From Hofstenia miamia (Eukaryota; Xenacoelomorpha; Acoela), in contig SCFE01000097.1 of NCBI GenBank assembly GCA_004352715.1, positions 1,626,729 through 1,690,728 of the forward strand: 64,000 nucleotides of DNA. The letters are read 5' to 3'. Below the pieces are notes generated by a model that saw only the letters and a program-made list of their open reading frames with translations, did not search any database and was not told the DNA's origin. Shown one piece after another: positions 39,701 to 47,689 of this stretch. Numbering within the stretch: position 1 is the stretch's first letter; each line of letters starts with the position of its first letter. The position numbers were made by a program, and so were the translations under genes.

Positions 39701-42700
39701 ATACAAACAAATTCTCTAGGTAGAATATCTTGAGGTAGTTCACCTTCGAACTTTCTTGATGCTCCGTACGACTTATTGCCACATGTATCACATTCCTCCC
39801 TAATCCTTTTCAACTTTTTCCTAAGAAAAGGTACCTTATGTCCTGCTCTCAAAATCATTTTTCTGCAGTTCTCTACTGAAAAGTGTCCAGCGTTATGAAA
39901 CGCTCGAGCTATTTGCTCACCTTCTTCGTCACTCGTATTGTGTAATACAGATGCTACACTCTGGGGAACAAAGACCGTTGCATTGGGATCTAAATGTGAC
40001 CGACTCAGAGCATCTGCTGAGGTATTATTGTTACCAGGAATGTACTTTAATTCGAAATCAAAATTAGAAAGATATTCAATGTAACGCATTTGACGTTGAT
40101 TGTGAGGAGTTGCTTTAAGTAACCCCAACAAAGGTTGATGGTCTGTAAAAACTTGAAATTTTGTACCGTACAAATAAGGTCTTAGTTTCTTTATTGCCCA
40201 GTGCAGAGCACAAAACTCACGATCTGTCGTCGAATAGTTCATTTCGCTTTTACTAAATTTGTGACTAATGAATGCCAATGGTTTTGATTTGTCTTCCTGG
40301 AATAGAACAGTACCACATCCAGTAGAGGATGCGTCCACTTCAACATTGAATTCCTTTTCAAAATCGGGTTGTGAAAGCATACAGTGAGTACTCACACGTT
40401 CCTTGAGTTTCTCAAAAGCATTTTTGTGACTTTGACCAAAAGTTCTTTTATAACAATTATTAGATTTAAATTGAATTGCGTAAAGAGGCTCAGCCACTGT
40501 AGCAAAATCCTTTACAAAACGTGCGTAAAAGGTGCATATCCCTAAAAAATCTTTGAAGCTCTTTGGGATTTTTTGGTTCAGAAAAACATTGTATCCCTTG
40601 AATCTTTTCAGGATCTGGTTGCAACAAGCCTTCCCCTAAGATGAATCCTAGATATTTTACCTTCTTCTGGCCAAACTTACATTTTGCCGGTTTCAATTTA
40701 AGATTTGCTTCTCGAAGACGTTGAAACAACACTGTTAAGGTACGTATATTTGCATCTAAACTATCGGTTCCTACAATAATGTCATCGAGATAAACCGGAA
40801 CTTTTAGACCTTTGACTAAATCTTTCATAAGTCTTTGGAAAGTTGCTCCAGCATTGGAAAGACCAAATGGCATAACTTTAAAGTGATACTGTCCTTCTGT
40901 GGTCTGGAAAGCCGTTTTTTCCTTATCACTTTCATTCAACGGAATCTGCCAATAACCTGAGGTTAAATCTAGAACTGAAAAGGTATTAAACCCTGCTATG
41001 TTATCCAGAGCGTCATCAATATAAGGAAGCGGAAATTTATCCTTTTTTGTTATGTTGTTCAATTTCCTGAAGTCAATAACGAAGCGTTTTGTGCCATCCT
41101 TTTTATCGATTAAAAATGAGGGAGAATTCCAAGCTGAAAAAGCTGATTCAATAACATCGTTTTTGAGCATCTCTTCTACGTGATTGTTAATAAGGTCGTT
41201 TTCGTAGCGACTGCGTCGAAAAGGTTTAGAAAATACTAGGGTATTATTCTCTGTTTGAATGAAATGCTTTACGAAATTAGTCCGTCCTATATCGGTAGGA
41301 TTTTCAGAAAAAATATCTCGGAAACTGATCAGTAGGTCCTTTAACTGCTTAGATTCCTTCATTACAAAATAACCGTCAAGTTGCAATCTCCACGTATTAA
41401 ACGATTTATGATCAATTGTTAAAACAGGCAATGACATTTTACGGCACCAATATTAGGTTAGTCTTCTACCTTGTAATCTATTACAAAACCAAGTAGCCAA
41501 CACGTAAAATCATTTAATTATCGAAAACGATTTCCGCAAAATCTGGTTAAAAACATGCATGCAAAACAAAAGCAAACATTAACAAATATTTAACATATCG
41601 CTACACAGGACATAGTATAACANAAGACGTTGAAACAACACTGTTAAGGTACGTATATTTGCATCTAAACTATCGGTTCCTACAATAATGTCATCGAGAT
41701 AAACCGGAACTTTTAGACCTTTGACTAAATCTTTCATAAGTCTTTGGAAAGTTGCTCCAGCATTGGAAAGACCAAATGGCATAACTTTAAAGTGATACTG
41801 TCCTTCTGTGGTCTGGAAAGCCGTTTTTTCCTTATCACTTTCATTCAACGGAATCTGCCAATAACCTGAGGTTAAATCTAGAACTGAAAAGGTATTAAAC
41901 CCTGCTATGTTATCCAGAGCGTCATCAATATAAGGAAGCGGAAATTTATCTTTTTTTGTTATGTTGTTCAATTTCCTGAAGTCAATAAAGAAGCGTTTTG
42001 TGCCATCCTTTTTATCGATTAAAAATGAGGGAGAATTCCAAGCTGAAAAAGCTGGTTCAATAACATCGTTTTTGAGCATCTCTTCTACGTGATTGTTAAT
42101 AAGGTCGTTTTCGTAGCGACTGCGTCGAAAAGGTTTAGAAAATACTNGAAAAGGTAGTAAACCCTGCTATGTTATCCAGAGCGTCATCAATATAAGGAAG
42201 CGGAAATTTATCCTTTTTTGTTATGTTGTTCAATTTCCTGAAGTCAATAACGAAGCGTTTTGTGCCATCTTTTTTATCGATTAAAAATGAGGGAGAGTTC
42301 CAAGCTGAAAAAGCTGGTTCAATAACATTGTTTTTGAGCATCTCTTCTATGTGAATAAGATCGTTTTCGTAGCGACTGTGTCGAAAAGGTTTAGAAAATA
42401 CTGGGGCATTATTCTCTGTTTGAATGAAATGCTTTACAAAATTAGTCCGTCCTATATCGGTAGGATTTTCAGAAAAAATATCTTGGAAACTGATCAGTAG
42501 GTCCTTTAACTGCTTAGATGAATTCCAAATTCCCAAGTCGAACTCTTTGAGAAATTCTTCATTAGACTTTTGGTTATGAACTGAGCAAACCGACGGAACT
42601 GAAGAATGACTANCGCTTTGCAGTCAACCAAATTTCTTTTAATTGAGCGACGATTTCGTCAAAACTTTTCTTTCGCTTAAGTAGTAAATCGCTTACCGGA

Positions 42701-44234
42701 ATTAGAAGACTTTCCTGTAAAGCTAGAGGTAAAACCGCTAGTTTTTGTTCTTCCGTAACTAATTCCTTCATTACAAAATAACCGTCAAGTTGCAATCTCC
42801 ACGTATTAAACGATTTATGATCAATTGTTAAAACAGGCAATGACATTTCACGGCACCAATATTAGGTTAGTCTTCTACCTTGTAATCTATTACAAAACCA
42901 AGTAGCCAACACGTAAAATCATTTAATTATCGAAAACGATTTCCGCAAAATCTGGTTAAAAACATGCATGCAAAACAAAAGCAAACATTAACAAATATTT
43001 AACATATCGCTACACAGGACATAGTATAACAGTCATCTAGTATTCCTAATAACAAACATGAAGCGAATAAGAGAAGATAGCAAAATGAAACAAAAATAAA
43101 TTATGAAAAGTAACTGCCTCCCGCTGTAATTTCAGTCTATTGACGACAAATCAGATTAAAAAGATCTTACTGGTACAATTAAAATAAATCAATTTTCAGC
43201 TGAAAATTAACTTTTCAAAATGTGACTTAATTTCCAAGTAAATCCAAATTTATCAAACAGGAAGATTTGATGTAAGAAAATCATTTTACAATCTCTCTAA
43301 AATTCGAAGCATGGGTACCCACTAAAAAAAACCTTGCTCCATACCCGCCCCACTCCAAGTCAATTTCTGGAACTGTCTATGAGTAAAATACAATTGAAAA
43401 AGGCGCAAGTGAAGAAGCTGTATGCATAATTCAATTTCCTGGAAATTTTAAAAAACCAAAATTATTCTATATATTGAAGTATACTATGAATAAGTCTAAT
43501 ATGATATTTTAGAAGAGTAGATTATTACCATTTGTCTTCCCATTTCATCATCGTCTATTGCATCGAGTGTAAATCCAAAATTGTTGGTACCATTCTTGGA
43601 AAGAGTAACATAGTTCAAAGGTCGGTTATAAGAAGCTTCTTCAATGAATTTCCTCAGATCATCTTGCGAAGCAGACGAGTCTTCATTCAATGCCTAAAAT
43701 TAAACACTAAAATTTAATTATGTAAATTATTAGCAAATTAATTGCTTTCAAACTAATCTGATAAATCTAATAATGATAAATTTAGTAATGGTCGATTTTT
43801 TCAGCAGAATTGCGGCATATGTACTAGAACAATTTTCCCAATGGATGCGTGACTAGACTAAACATACTTACTATTGAACATTGAAAATTTCAATTTTAGT
43901 TCATTACTTTTTCGAGGTATACAAGTATTATGTGGATCAAAAAAGAGCAATATTTTTAGGCTTTAGAATGCAAAGTTTGCTTACTATATTAAAGGCTAAC
44001 TTTTGAGCCTTACTATATCCGATATGTACTGAAACAAAATAATTTTTATATTAATTTTACCTGATCATTTTCAATGTGTAGATAAGCAGAATAAATGCGC
44101 TGAAAGTCTTCATTTTCGAAGAGATGCAAAAGCGAGCGGACATCGTTGGCTTGTTTGCAGTTCTCTTTGTTCATGAGTTTCAAGCGAAGCAGCACTTGAT
44201 GAGCACTTTTTTTAACTTCTTCCACGCTAGCCAT
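17380..44234 (-). CDS. PATJ/MPDZ-like multi-PDZ scaffold (L27 + 6 PDZ), 14 exons
   Basis: Polarity scaffold of the PATJ/MPDZ type. In that family L27 binds Pals1/Stardust and the PDZ domains bind C-termini of membrane and junction proteins at the apical cortex. The 14 exons total 2691 nt and join in phase throughout: 896 residues plus stop. Approximate domains: L27 4-58; PDZ1 84-167 (FGFTL loop); PDZ2 183-262 (FGFGL); PDZ3 276-361 (GLGVSL); PDZ4 415-503 (GLGLTL); acidic linker 505-660; PDZ5 663-745 (VLGMSL); PDZ6 803-882 (SLGLSI). The ATG at 44234 has a GCCATGG context and puts L27 at the very N-terminus, as in the family. Drosophila Patj has L27 plus 4 PDZ in a similar length; vertebrate PATJ has about 10 PDZ. 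Introns 2 (9.5 kb), 7 (4.7 kb) and 12 (6.1 kb) are filled with transposons. Orthology is inferred; no other L27 plus multi-PDZ family fits better. Confidence 0.85.
17710..17885 (-). CDS. PATJ-like exon 13, first half of PDZ6
   Basis: Enters in phase 2 exactly as exon 12 requires. After a polar stretch come REVYLERKAGESLGLSIVG and SLGIFVQDVIA, strands 1-3 of a PDZ. Acceptor TTTGTTTAG, donor TTGCAG/GTTTTT, phase 1. Confidence 0.82.
18340..18477 (+). pseudogene. truncated transposase helix-turn-helix
   Basis: A clean 45-codon ORF: IAKLRERSFTYREVSDYLGV then SKSKTSVAIG, the first HTH of a Tc1/mariner-type transposase, then abruptly other sequence. No stops within, so it is relatively young or short by chance. 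Confidence 0.55.
18615..20179 (-). mobile_element. Tc1/maT-type transposon with both ends
   Basis: Long inverted repeats of about 60 bp at 18615-18675 and 20120-20179, sharing ATTATTAGTCAC and a T-rich block, flanked by TA target duplications that sit in (TA)n runs. The size (1565 bp) fits a full-length Tc1-like element. It lies in intron 12 of the PATJ-like gene. Confidence 0.85.
18850..19800 (-). pseudogene. Tc1/maT transposase, decayed
   Basis: Minus-strand residues with many shifts. The most recognisable part is the tail around 18850-19060: NLNPIE then LWVIIKR, the SPDLNPIENLW-type catalytic block, followed by a short C-terminal helix. The N-terminal HTH lies near 19700. Not functional. 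Confidence 0.6.
21660..21785 (-). pseudogene. hAT transposase C-terminal fragment
   Basis: YPTFCNFALKMYATQATSAQ then SERDRISQIG resembles the hAT dimerisation segment (YP.L...A...L...ATSA.SER.FS..G). Short and isolated. Confidence 0.5.
21830..22151 (-). pseudogene. possible P-element/THAP9-like transposase fragment
   Basis: LPSVRTLQLINSTVLSVALC, a helix and NFHNFVQVVQKWCKIVTVKA resemble the part of P-type transposases where a KM.V..A.QVLS..V region is followed by F......D..N. Wording is loose, so this is a tentative call; it may continue the hAT piece beside it. Confidence 0.35.
23970..24355 (-). CDS. PATJ-like exon 12, PDZ5
   Basis: A whole PDZ domain in one exon: CIIRNVHEGVLGMSLTRD, VVVGTVLKNGLVHSDGRLRS, NDFIMAIGGRNVSEMS and the final helix and strand to EIDYV, then a basic linker. 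Acceptor TTTTATAG, donor CAGAGAG/GTTTGA, phase 2. Confidence 0.86.
25427..25875 (+). mobile_element. TcMar-type element fragment
   Basis: Starts TA/CAGGGTGACACAAAAAACCG, a typical TcMar terminus. From ATG 25558 comes MPFTTEQKAFRDGAYFWL, then after a deletion QRRVVRNLQWFQQD, corresponding to the second catalytic aspartate region (FQQDGA-type). It stops about 448 bp in with no right terminus. Confidence 0.6.
26130..26252 (-). CDS. PATJ-like exon 11, acidic linker
   Basis: Highly acidic segment (EPKDSDNEDNFESEASD), 41 codons, phase 0 at both ends. Acceptor TTGTTTAG, donor TTAATG/GTAAAC. Confidence 0.72.
26473..26567 (-). CDS. PATJ-like exon 10, linker
   Basis: Threonine/glutamate/proline-rich linker (TTIESEEPEVSPTPLIDF), entering phase 1 and leaving phase 0. 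Acceptor TGACATTAG, donor AAGAAG/GTTTGT. Confidence 0.7.
26696..26812 (-). CDS. PATJ-like exon 9, linker
   Basis: Phase 1 in and out, 117 bp, no domain. It encodes a charged, serine-rich linker (KKTSSFESVDDLHFDKQP). Acceptor TATTTTAG, donor GATTC/GTTAGT. Confidence 0.7.
26980..27133 (-). CDS. PATJ-like exon 8, end of PDZ4
   Basis: VTIVQSTPPGPVILGIRS is the last helix and strand of PDZ4 and follows QQA of exon 7 in frame. A linker comes next. Acceptor TTCTGTAG, donor CTTG/GTATTT, phase 1. Confidence 0.82.
27811..30028 (+). pseudogene. hAT transposase, BED-type, frameshifted
   Basis: BED zinc finger (LQCVLCNQV ... LSRHLQSKH, about 27970-28050); LSNDTVRRRIEEMSENI (28310-28350); then after the LINE insertion MCTDGATSMLGCRSSFQTLI with THCTIHRQAL (catalytic core); LYSNVRWLSRGKALKR; LEEDIAHMSKEFDRYFPD; and the C-terminal dimerisation part ITRECEAAFSSLVHIKTKPR and MRLALSIIDPDINAL. 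The order matches ZBED5/SCAND3-like hAT proteins. The LINE and several shifts break it. Confidence 0.85.
28418..28858 (+). mobile_element. 5'-truncated LINE tail inside hAT
   Basis: Encodes a C-terminal RT-region tail: TTRMRLSSHQLRVETGRWSR, then CTCDNSSVQDEFHVIFRCPK (the C.C...DE.H....CP cysteine motif common after LINE RT domains). Ends AATAAACC followed by (TCTA)n at 28841-28858, a microsatellite-like LINE tail. The left junction is estimated from where hAT homology stops. Confidence 0.75.
30760..30839. other. assembly gap (N) within (TA)n
   Basis: 80 N inside a TA run (about 30727-30864); a second TA run is at about 30921-30945. Confidence 0.95.
31839..32006 (-). CDS. PATJ-like exon 7, core of PDZ4
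   Basis: NGLGLTLLDY loop, AIVIRSLVNGGAA and FDRLVAVQNKPV form the PDZ core. Acceptor ATTATTTAG, donor CAAGCG/GTATGT, phase 0. The next intron (4.7 kb) carries a hAT transposon. Confidence 0.84.
32184..32500 (-). CDS. PATJ-like exon 6, end of PDZ3, linker, start of PDZ4
   Basis: FQSGDELLEMNGQRIYGLHH and the following helix complete PDZ3. A serine/proline-rich linker (LSRSPSFTASSPDMQRRV) follows, and EVQDVTVMKDPQ begins PDZ4. Donor CCGCAG/GTATTG, phase 0. Confidence 0.85.
32614..32865 (-). CDS. PATJ-like exon 5, end of PDZ2 and start of PDZ3
   Basis: Enters in phase 1 (SEAVALLQDASVARIDLL, the PDZ2 helix), then CPVEREPGSGLGVSLETRTG starts PDZ3. Acceptor GTTTTAG, donor GACAG/GTAGTA, phase 1. 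Confidence 0.85.
33444..33654 (-). CDS. PATJ-like exon 4, PDZ2
   Basis: RLRVEVYKREGFGFGLLANE gives strand 1 and the binding loop; ILFPKDRILQINDSRVTTG is the GD.IL.VNG-like strand. Acceptor TTGTTAAG, donor CTACAG/GTATAT leaving phase 1. Confidence 0.84.
33831..33992 (-). CDS. PATJ-like exon 3, second half of PDZ1
   Basis: Acceptor CGTTTAG, donor GCAAAG/GTATGT. VYVSKLSNDNLSATADGIEV, then GDQLLVL, completes the PDZ fold begun in exon 2 without a frame break. Confidence 0.84.
34450..37740 (+). mobile_element. LINE (Jockey/CR1-like), decayed
   Basis: ORF1-like: VCNDCSSIPNC then a coiled-coil-like IKLKEIASRLSDMENKLTSL (34690-34810). An endonuclease-like zone (about 35590-36250) is mostly unreadable. 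RT part at 36264-37395: INKLRLNKSKGLDKLRSILF, NYRPIALLNSV, SIQNGSRVNRSS, LDWSKAFNK, RGVPQG. Post-RT: NDLGIV, LILLYGYEASVFNITNMRKF and YKERLLNLPILAL (37360-37680). It sits in intron 2 of the PATJ-like gene. Confidence 0.75.
36264..37395 (+). pseudogene. LINE reverse transcriptase, frameshifted
   Basis: The first 168 codons to 36770 are open (AIKNAINKLRLNKSKGLDKL), then shifts. VPQG is followed by a decayed catalytic box. The gene is broken in at least three places. Confidence 0.7.
38845..39016 (-). repeat. gypsy 3' LTR
   Basis: 172 bp, TGTTATGCTATG...CCTAATA on the minus strand. It differs from the other two LTRs at about two bases. Confidence 0.92.
39017..39028 (-). other. gypsy polypurine tract
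   Basis: AGGGGGGAGGGA on the minus strand, immediately upstream of the 3' LTR, where plus-strand DNA synthesis is primed. Confidence 0.85.
39040..40497 (-). pseudogene. gypsy RNase H and integrase
   Basis: 485 open codons. RNase H: LAFISHKFSKSEMNYSTTDR then FQVFTDHQPL. Integrase: zinc-binding H..H with CDTCGNKSYG, core CIDLVGPL, VVHSDRGTQF and NPMGNGILERTHRTL (the D, D, E residues), and a short C-terminal tail ending near the PPT. It is one base out of frame with the RT ORF, so pol is broken although both halves look nearly intact. Confidence 0.9.
40490..41437 (-). pseudogene. gypsy gag start fused to reverse transcriptase
   Basis: Starts at the ATG beside the primer-binding site with a gag-like MSLPVLTIDHKSFNTWRLQL. 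After FVMKE it jumps in frame to SKQLKDLLISF and a full RT: DKKDGTKRFVIDFRKLNNIT, GYWQIPL, MPFGLSNAGATFQRLM, VPVYLDDIIV (YLDD), KVKYLGFILG. Most of gag and the protease are missing. The frame is lost in a run of six T at about 40545-40550. Confidence 0.88.
41451..41622 (-). repeat. gypsy middle LTR
   Basis: 172 bp, apparently identical to the right LTR. It is followed on the right by a single N (41623), an assembly join. Confidence 0.92.
41624..42146 (-). pseudogene. gypsy RT fragment, right unit
   Basis: Repeats the RT segment from about EEMLKNDVIEPAFSAW through YLDD to FQRLR, almost identical to 40700-41240. Bounded by single N bases on both sides (41623, 42147), so its placement is uncertain. 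Confidence 0.8.
42148..42611 (-). pseudogene. gypsy gag-pol junction and RT start fragment
   Basis: Reads EEFLKEFDLGIWNSSKQLKD and then the first RT block up to DALDNIAGF. It carries sequence just upstream of RT that the left unit lacks, and differs slightly from it (a two-residue deletion near NDLI). Bounded by N at 42147 and 42612. Confidence 0.78.
42613..42846 (-). pseudogene. gypsy gag N-terminal fragment
   Basis: Starts at ATG 42846 and reads past FVMKE into ELVTEEQKLAVLPLALQESL, showing the gag sequence that the left unit has lost. Ends at the N at 42612. The ATG lies only 12 nt after the first base of the primer-binding site. Confidence 0.8.
42860..43031 (-). repeat. gypsy 5' LTR
   Basis: 172 bp; together with 38845-39016 it brackets the insertion and is followed by the GTCAT duplication. 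Confidence 0.92.
43529..43693 (-). CDS. PATJ-like exon 2, first half of PDZ1
   Basis: Acceptor TAATTTTAG, donor CAAATG/GTAATA, both phase 0. It encodes a polar linker, then LNYVTLSKNGTNNFGFTLDA, strand 1 and the carboxylate-binding loop of a PDZ domain. The 9.5-kb intron that follows holds a LINE and a gypsy element. Confidence 0.82.
44061..44234 (-). CDS. PATJ-like exon 1, L27 domain (residues 1-58)
   Basis: Starts MASVEEVKKSAHQVLL and continues with NDVRSLLHLFENEDFQRIYS, an L27 helix bundle. Donor GATCAG/GTAAAA, phase 0. The same frame stays open to 44327, but CTTGTTTCAG near 44285 and TCTGTTACAG just before the ATG look like acceptors, so a 5' UTR exon or a trans-splice site is possible. 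Confidence 0.82.
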
Positions 44235-44329
44235 GGCTAGTTGTCTGTAACAGATGCGACTGAATTGTTCGCCCTGGATCTGAAACAAGTGTTTAGCAAA
44301 CAACTGTGTGAGGAATCGAACATTCACGC

Positions 44330-47300
44330 TTTAGAAATATACATTACATCACACAGATGTCAATGGTCGCTACAAGTGCTAGGAATTTCACTTGTATTTA
44401 AGAACTAGATCACGTTTACAGCTGGGTTACGTTTTGCTATTCATAGTTAAATATTGTCTATATATAGAAAATTTCTCATTTACGACAAAATTTGCTGAAT
44501 CAAACCAAAAGGCTTCATTTGATAAAAAGCTATTAAAAAAATCTGCAAATTGTATTCAGTTTAACTATATTGACATCAATAATGACGAGGCCATGTGCTC
44601 AAATTCATTCGAAAATAATTATTTGTGAAGCAATTACCAATTATATTTGCGAGATCTCTGCTTTAAAGCAATAAGAAAACCATGTACCTAAGCAATAACA
44701 ATTTTCTTATGTAGACAGTGGAGATAGTTGGCTCACGATATTTCTTTCAATATGTTTGCCAGATCGGTAAATTATGTGTCATAATTTACCTTATGTTCTC
44801 ATTTGAATGAAAATGCTGGTATTTATGTCTAATTCCCGCGATAAACAACGTTGTAAAAACATCGAATTATTTCTAGATTCCATTGGTAGTAATATTTGAG
44901 AAAAGAAATTTGAATTTGATATTGAGTATGACCAATATAACCACTACAACAAATACTTCCCTTCAAATTTAGCCTCATCCTTTTTTCAACGTTATAAAAT
45001 GAAGTGTTTCTGTCATACCTATGTATTCCAATACACGTAGAAATGAGTGATTCTTTTGCATAAGCAATTGGATTCGCCTTAAACAAATTCTCGATACACA
45101 ACTTATATTCTTAATACTTCTATAAGTCTTCGCATTATTTGATTGAGCTCTTTTGCAAATTAAAACCAATTTAGTTGTCTCTGGAAAACAAATTTGACAC
45201 AAAAACAGGTTTTGATAGCGTCACAAATGTCTCAGACTAGCAAGATCTCATTTCTGGTAAACAGTTCAGGCAAAAATAATAAGATTTGCTTTATCCCAGC
45301 AAGTATAAACTTATCAAAATCAATAATTTGATATAGATAAATTGGGATTAAGTTGCAAGTGTTTTCTCCGAAGTTAGTATTGCTGCCAGGCTACTTGAGC
45401 CAATCAAGTTCTTTTTAATGGAAAAGGCTATAATTTTCTGCTTTTTATGTGCATTTTTTACCTAAGCAAATAAAAAAACACATGAAAGTTCTAACTGTTT
45501 TCAGGTTAGTGGGGAGAAAACTAAATAATATTAACATTCCAAATAATAAATAATAAAAATATTCCAACTATATTTTCATCCAAACTTTATAATTGAATAA
45601 AGTCGTAAATTGTTTCGCACGTTTGTTTTTTCTCTCACAAAACTGCGATTATTGATTCAAAGAGAGTAATTATGGAATGAATTATCTCAACTACTTCTAT
45701 TTAAATAAGAAAGCATTTGTTGATTGTAAATAATTAATAAAATTTTTCATACAATTTGAAATTCAAAGGTTGGCTAGCAATGTGAACTTCAAATTGATTC
45801 AAAATTACCTTTAAAAGATATGTTTCAAGAAAACCTTGTGAAATTGGTTTAAAAATCTGATAGTGATTGATTATTTTAATTGTACAATTAAACGTAAAAG
45901 CAATTTAAACAAATAAGTAATTGCAATATAAAATTTGGCACAAATAAATTATTGTAATTATTGTTGAAGTACGATTAAACACAAAGCAAATACTTTAAAC
46001 AGATGAAGTAAGTTTCTCGTTCCAAAACTTTTTGTTTGACTTCAAGAACATGATCGCCTCGAGATTAATTGGAAAAGTCGTTGAGAATGGGCGACTTAAT
46101 AATTTTGCTCATACTAAATGATCGCTCGGAGAGATGTTGGGGGAATGAAATCACAAAGAGATTTAGTGTTCCGTTTGCGTGAGAAAAAATTCTTGAAATT
46201 TTGAAATTAGCCAAAAATAATAATTGCAATGATTAAAAATTATGGTATATATTATCTAAGTACATTTACTGCAATTATTTTAAAATATATAATTATTGTA
46301 ACAACCCTGTTTCATCCCTCACGAAGGCATTTGCGATTTAATTCTTTGAGCCTCCTCAATGACACCTCGTCTGATACCATTACACTGGCACCAATGTTAA
46401 CAGCTATCAATTTAACCGTCAGAATTAAGGGTCCCTACTCAGAGTAGTCAAGTTTTTTGAAGCATACTCGGCGATTATCTGATCAAAATCAATTTTGTGA
46501 TAAAAAATGTTAGACAAGCTTAACAAATTTAGAAACAAAGTTAACAGATAAATATAGCCTTATTACGGTGTATTTAATAGTTCGTTGTCATTGAAAATAC
46601 TTTGGTTTAAAATAATATTTGAAATATTCCGAAATTCTACTTTCAGCAACATTACCAACAAAAGCAAACAACTTAGGAATTTCTTCTCGTCTGGAATGAA
46701 ACAAGAAACAACATTTTCTTTTATACAAACAAAAATTTCCAAGCATTTAATTTCAAAAGAAAACTACAGAATTCTTGAAAGTCTATTGTAGTTGAGAATT
46801 GACAGAACTATGGTAGATATATATCACGTTCGATTCATACAGCACAAATTAAAGAACATGTAACAAACATTAAAAAATAAACCGTAAACGTATGTTAAAA
46901 TTTTTAATTTAGATGTTATTTAAAAACAAAATGAACAAGTTTATGCCAAGTTGGTACGCTAAATATATATATACTGTAATAAAACTTAGATTTGAAATTC
47001 AGACAATTTATTTCATATACACAATATACTCAAGGTACTGATAACAACAAAATCTTTAAAGTTCCAATAATTTTCATATTTAGACTTTAAAGTTCTTGAA
47101 ACAATGATTCCCTTTAAAATACCTAAAAAATACTTTAAAGTACTAGATGGGTTGTCAAAACACTGATCTGTTTTATAGTGACTTAATATTGCTCGCCAAA
47201 TATTTAATTTTTTAAGTTGCTTAAGGATATGTCTAAAAATCTATAACTCTCTTTAAACTGTTTGTAATATGCTCAGATTGCAATGTACAACCTTACACAA

Positions 47301-47640
47301 ACTGCTTTTTGGATTTAGTACTGATATCTTAAACTGTTGGTGCGAAATTATATACAATTATCTATAATTATATTATCAAGCAAAAATGATAAATTATATA
47401 TATTTTGCAAGTTACCAAATTTCCCAACAGATAGAATATGCAAGCACAGATATATGCAGTTTTACAATAAATAAATAGGGGGCGAAACCTAAATTATTAT
47501 AACAGGGACGTTGTTATCATTGTTTTTTCAGTTTACCTATAGGTCATATTTTGACGCTGGCCCCGCATAGGCTAAGGCCGGCCTTATTTATGTGTACACG
47601 TTTCAGGGCAACGAATAATGTATGCTGGAGGTTCTCAAAA
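44330..47640. other. intergenic, no gene recognised
   Basis: Upstream of the PATJ-like start. AT-rich and stop-dense with only short spurious ORFs. Any promoter or 5' UTR exon of the PATJ-like gene should be in this stretch, but no motif is clear enough to call. Confidence 0.45.
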
Positions 47641-47689
47641 TAAATATGATTTCAGATAGGAAATCGAATTTTCTAGTCAAATTGAAGGA

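Larger units (their letters stand above)
38845..43031 (-). mobile_element. Ty3/gypsy LTR retrotransposon, three LTRs
   Basis: Outer LTRs flanked by the 5-bp duplication GTCAT (38840-38844, 43032-43036). Three 172-bp LTRs separate a compact left unit (gag start fused to RT, then RNase H and integrase) and a right unit made of three pieces separated by single N bases. A 12-bp polypurine tract abuts the 3' LTR and a primer-binding-like TGGTGCCGTGAA follows the 5' LTR. It lies in intron 2 of the PATJ-like gene. Confidence 0.9.

Noticed and set aside
40538-40556. Programmed frameshift between gypsy RT and RNase H
   Set aside because: The break is in the middle of conserved pol, not at a gag-pol boundary, and lies in a homopolymer; an indel is simpler.
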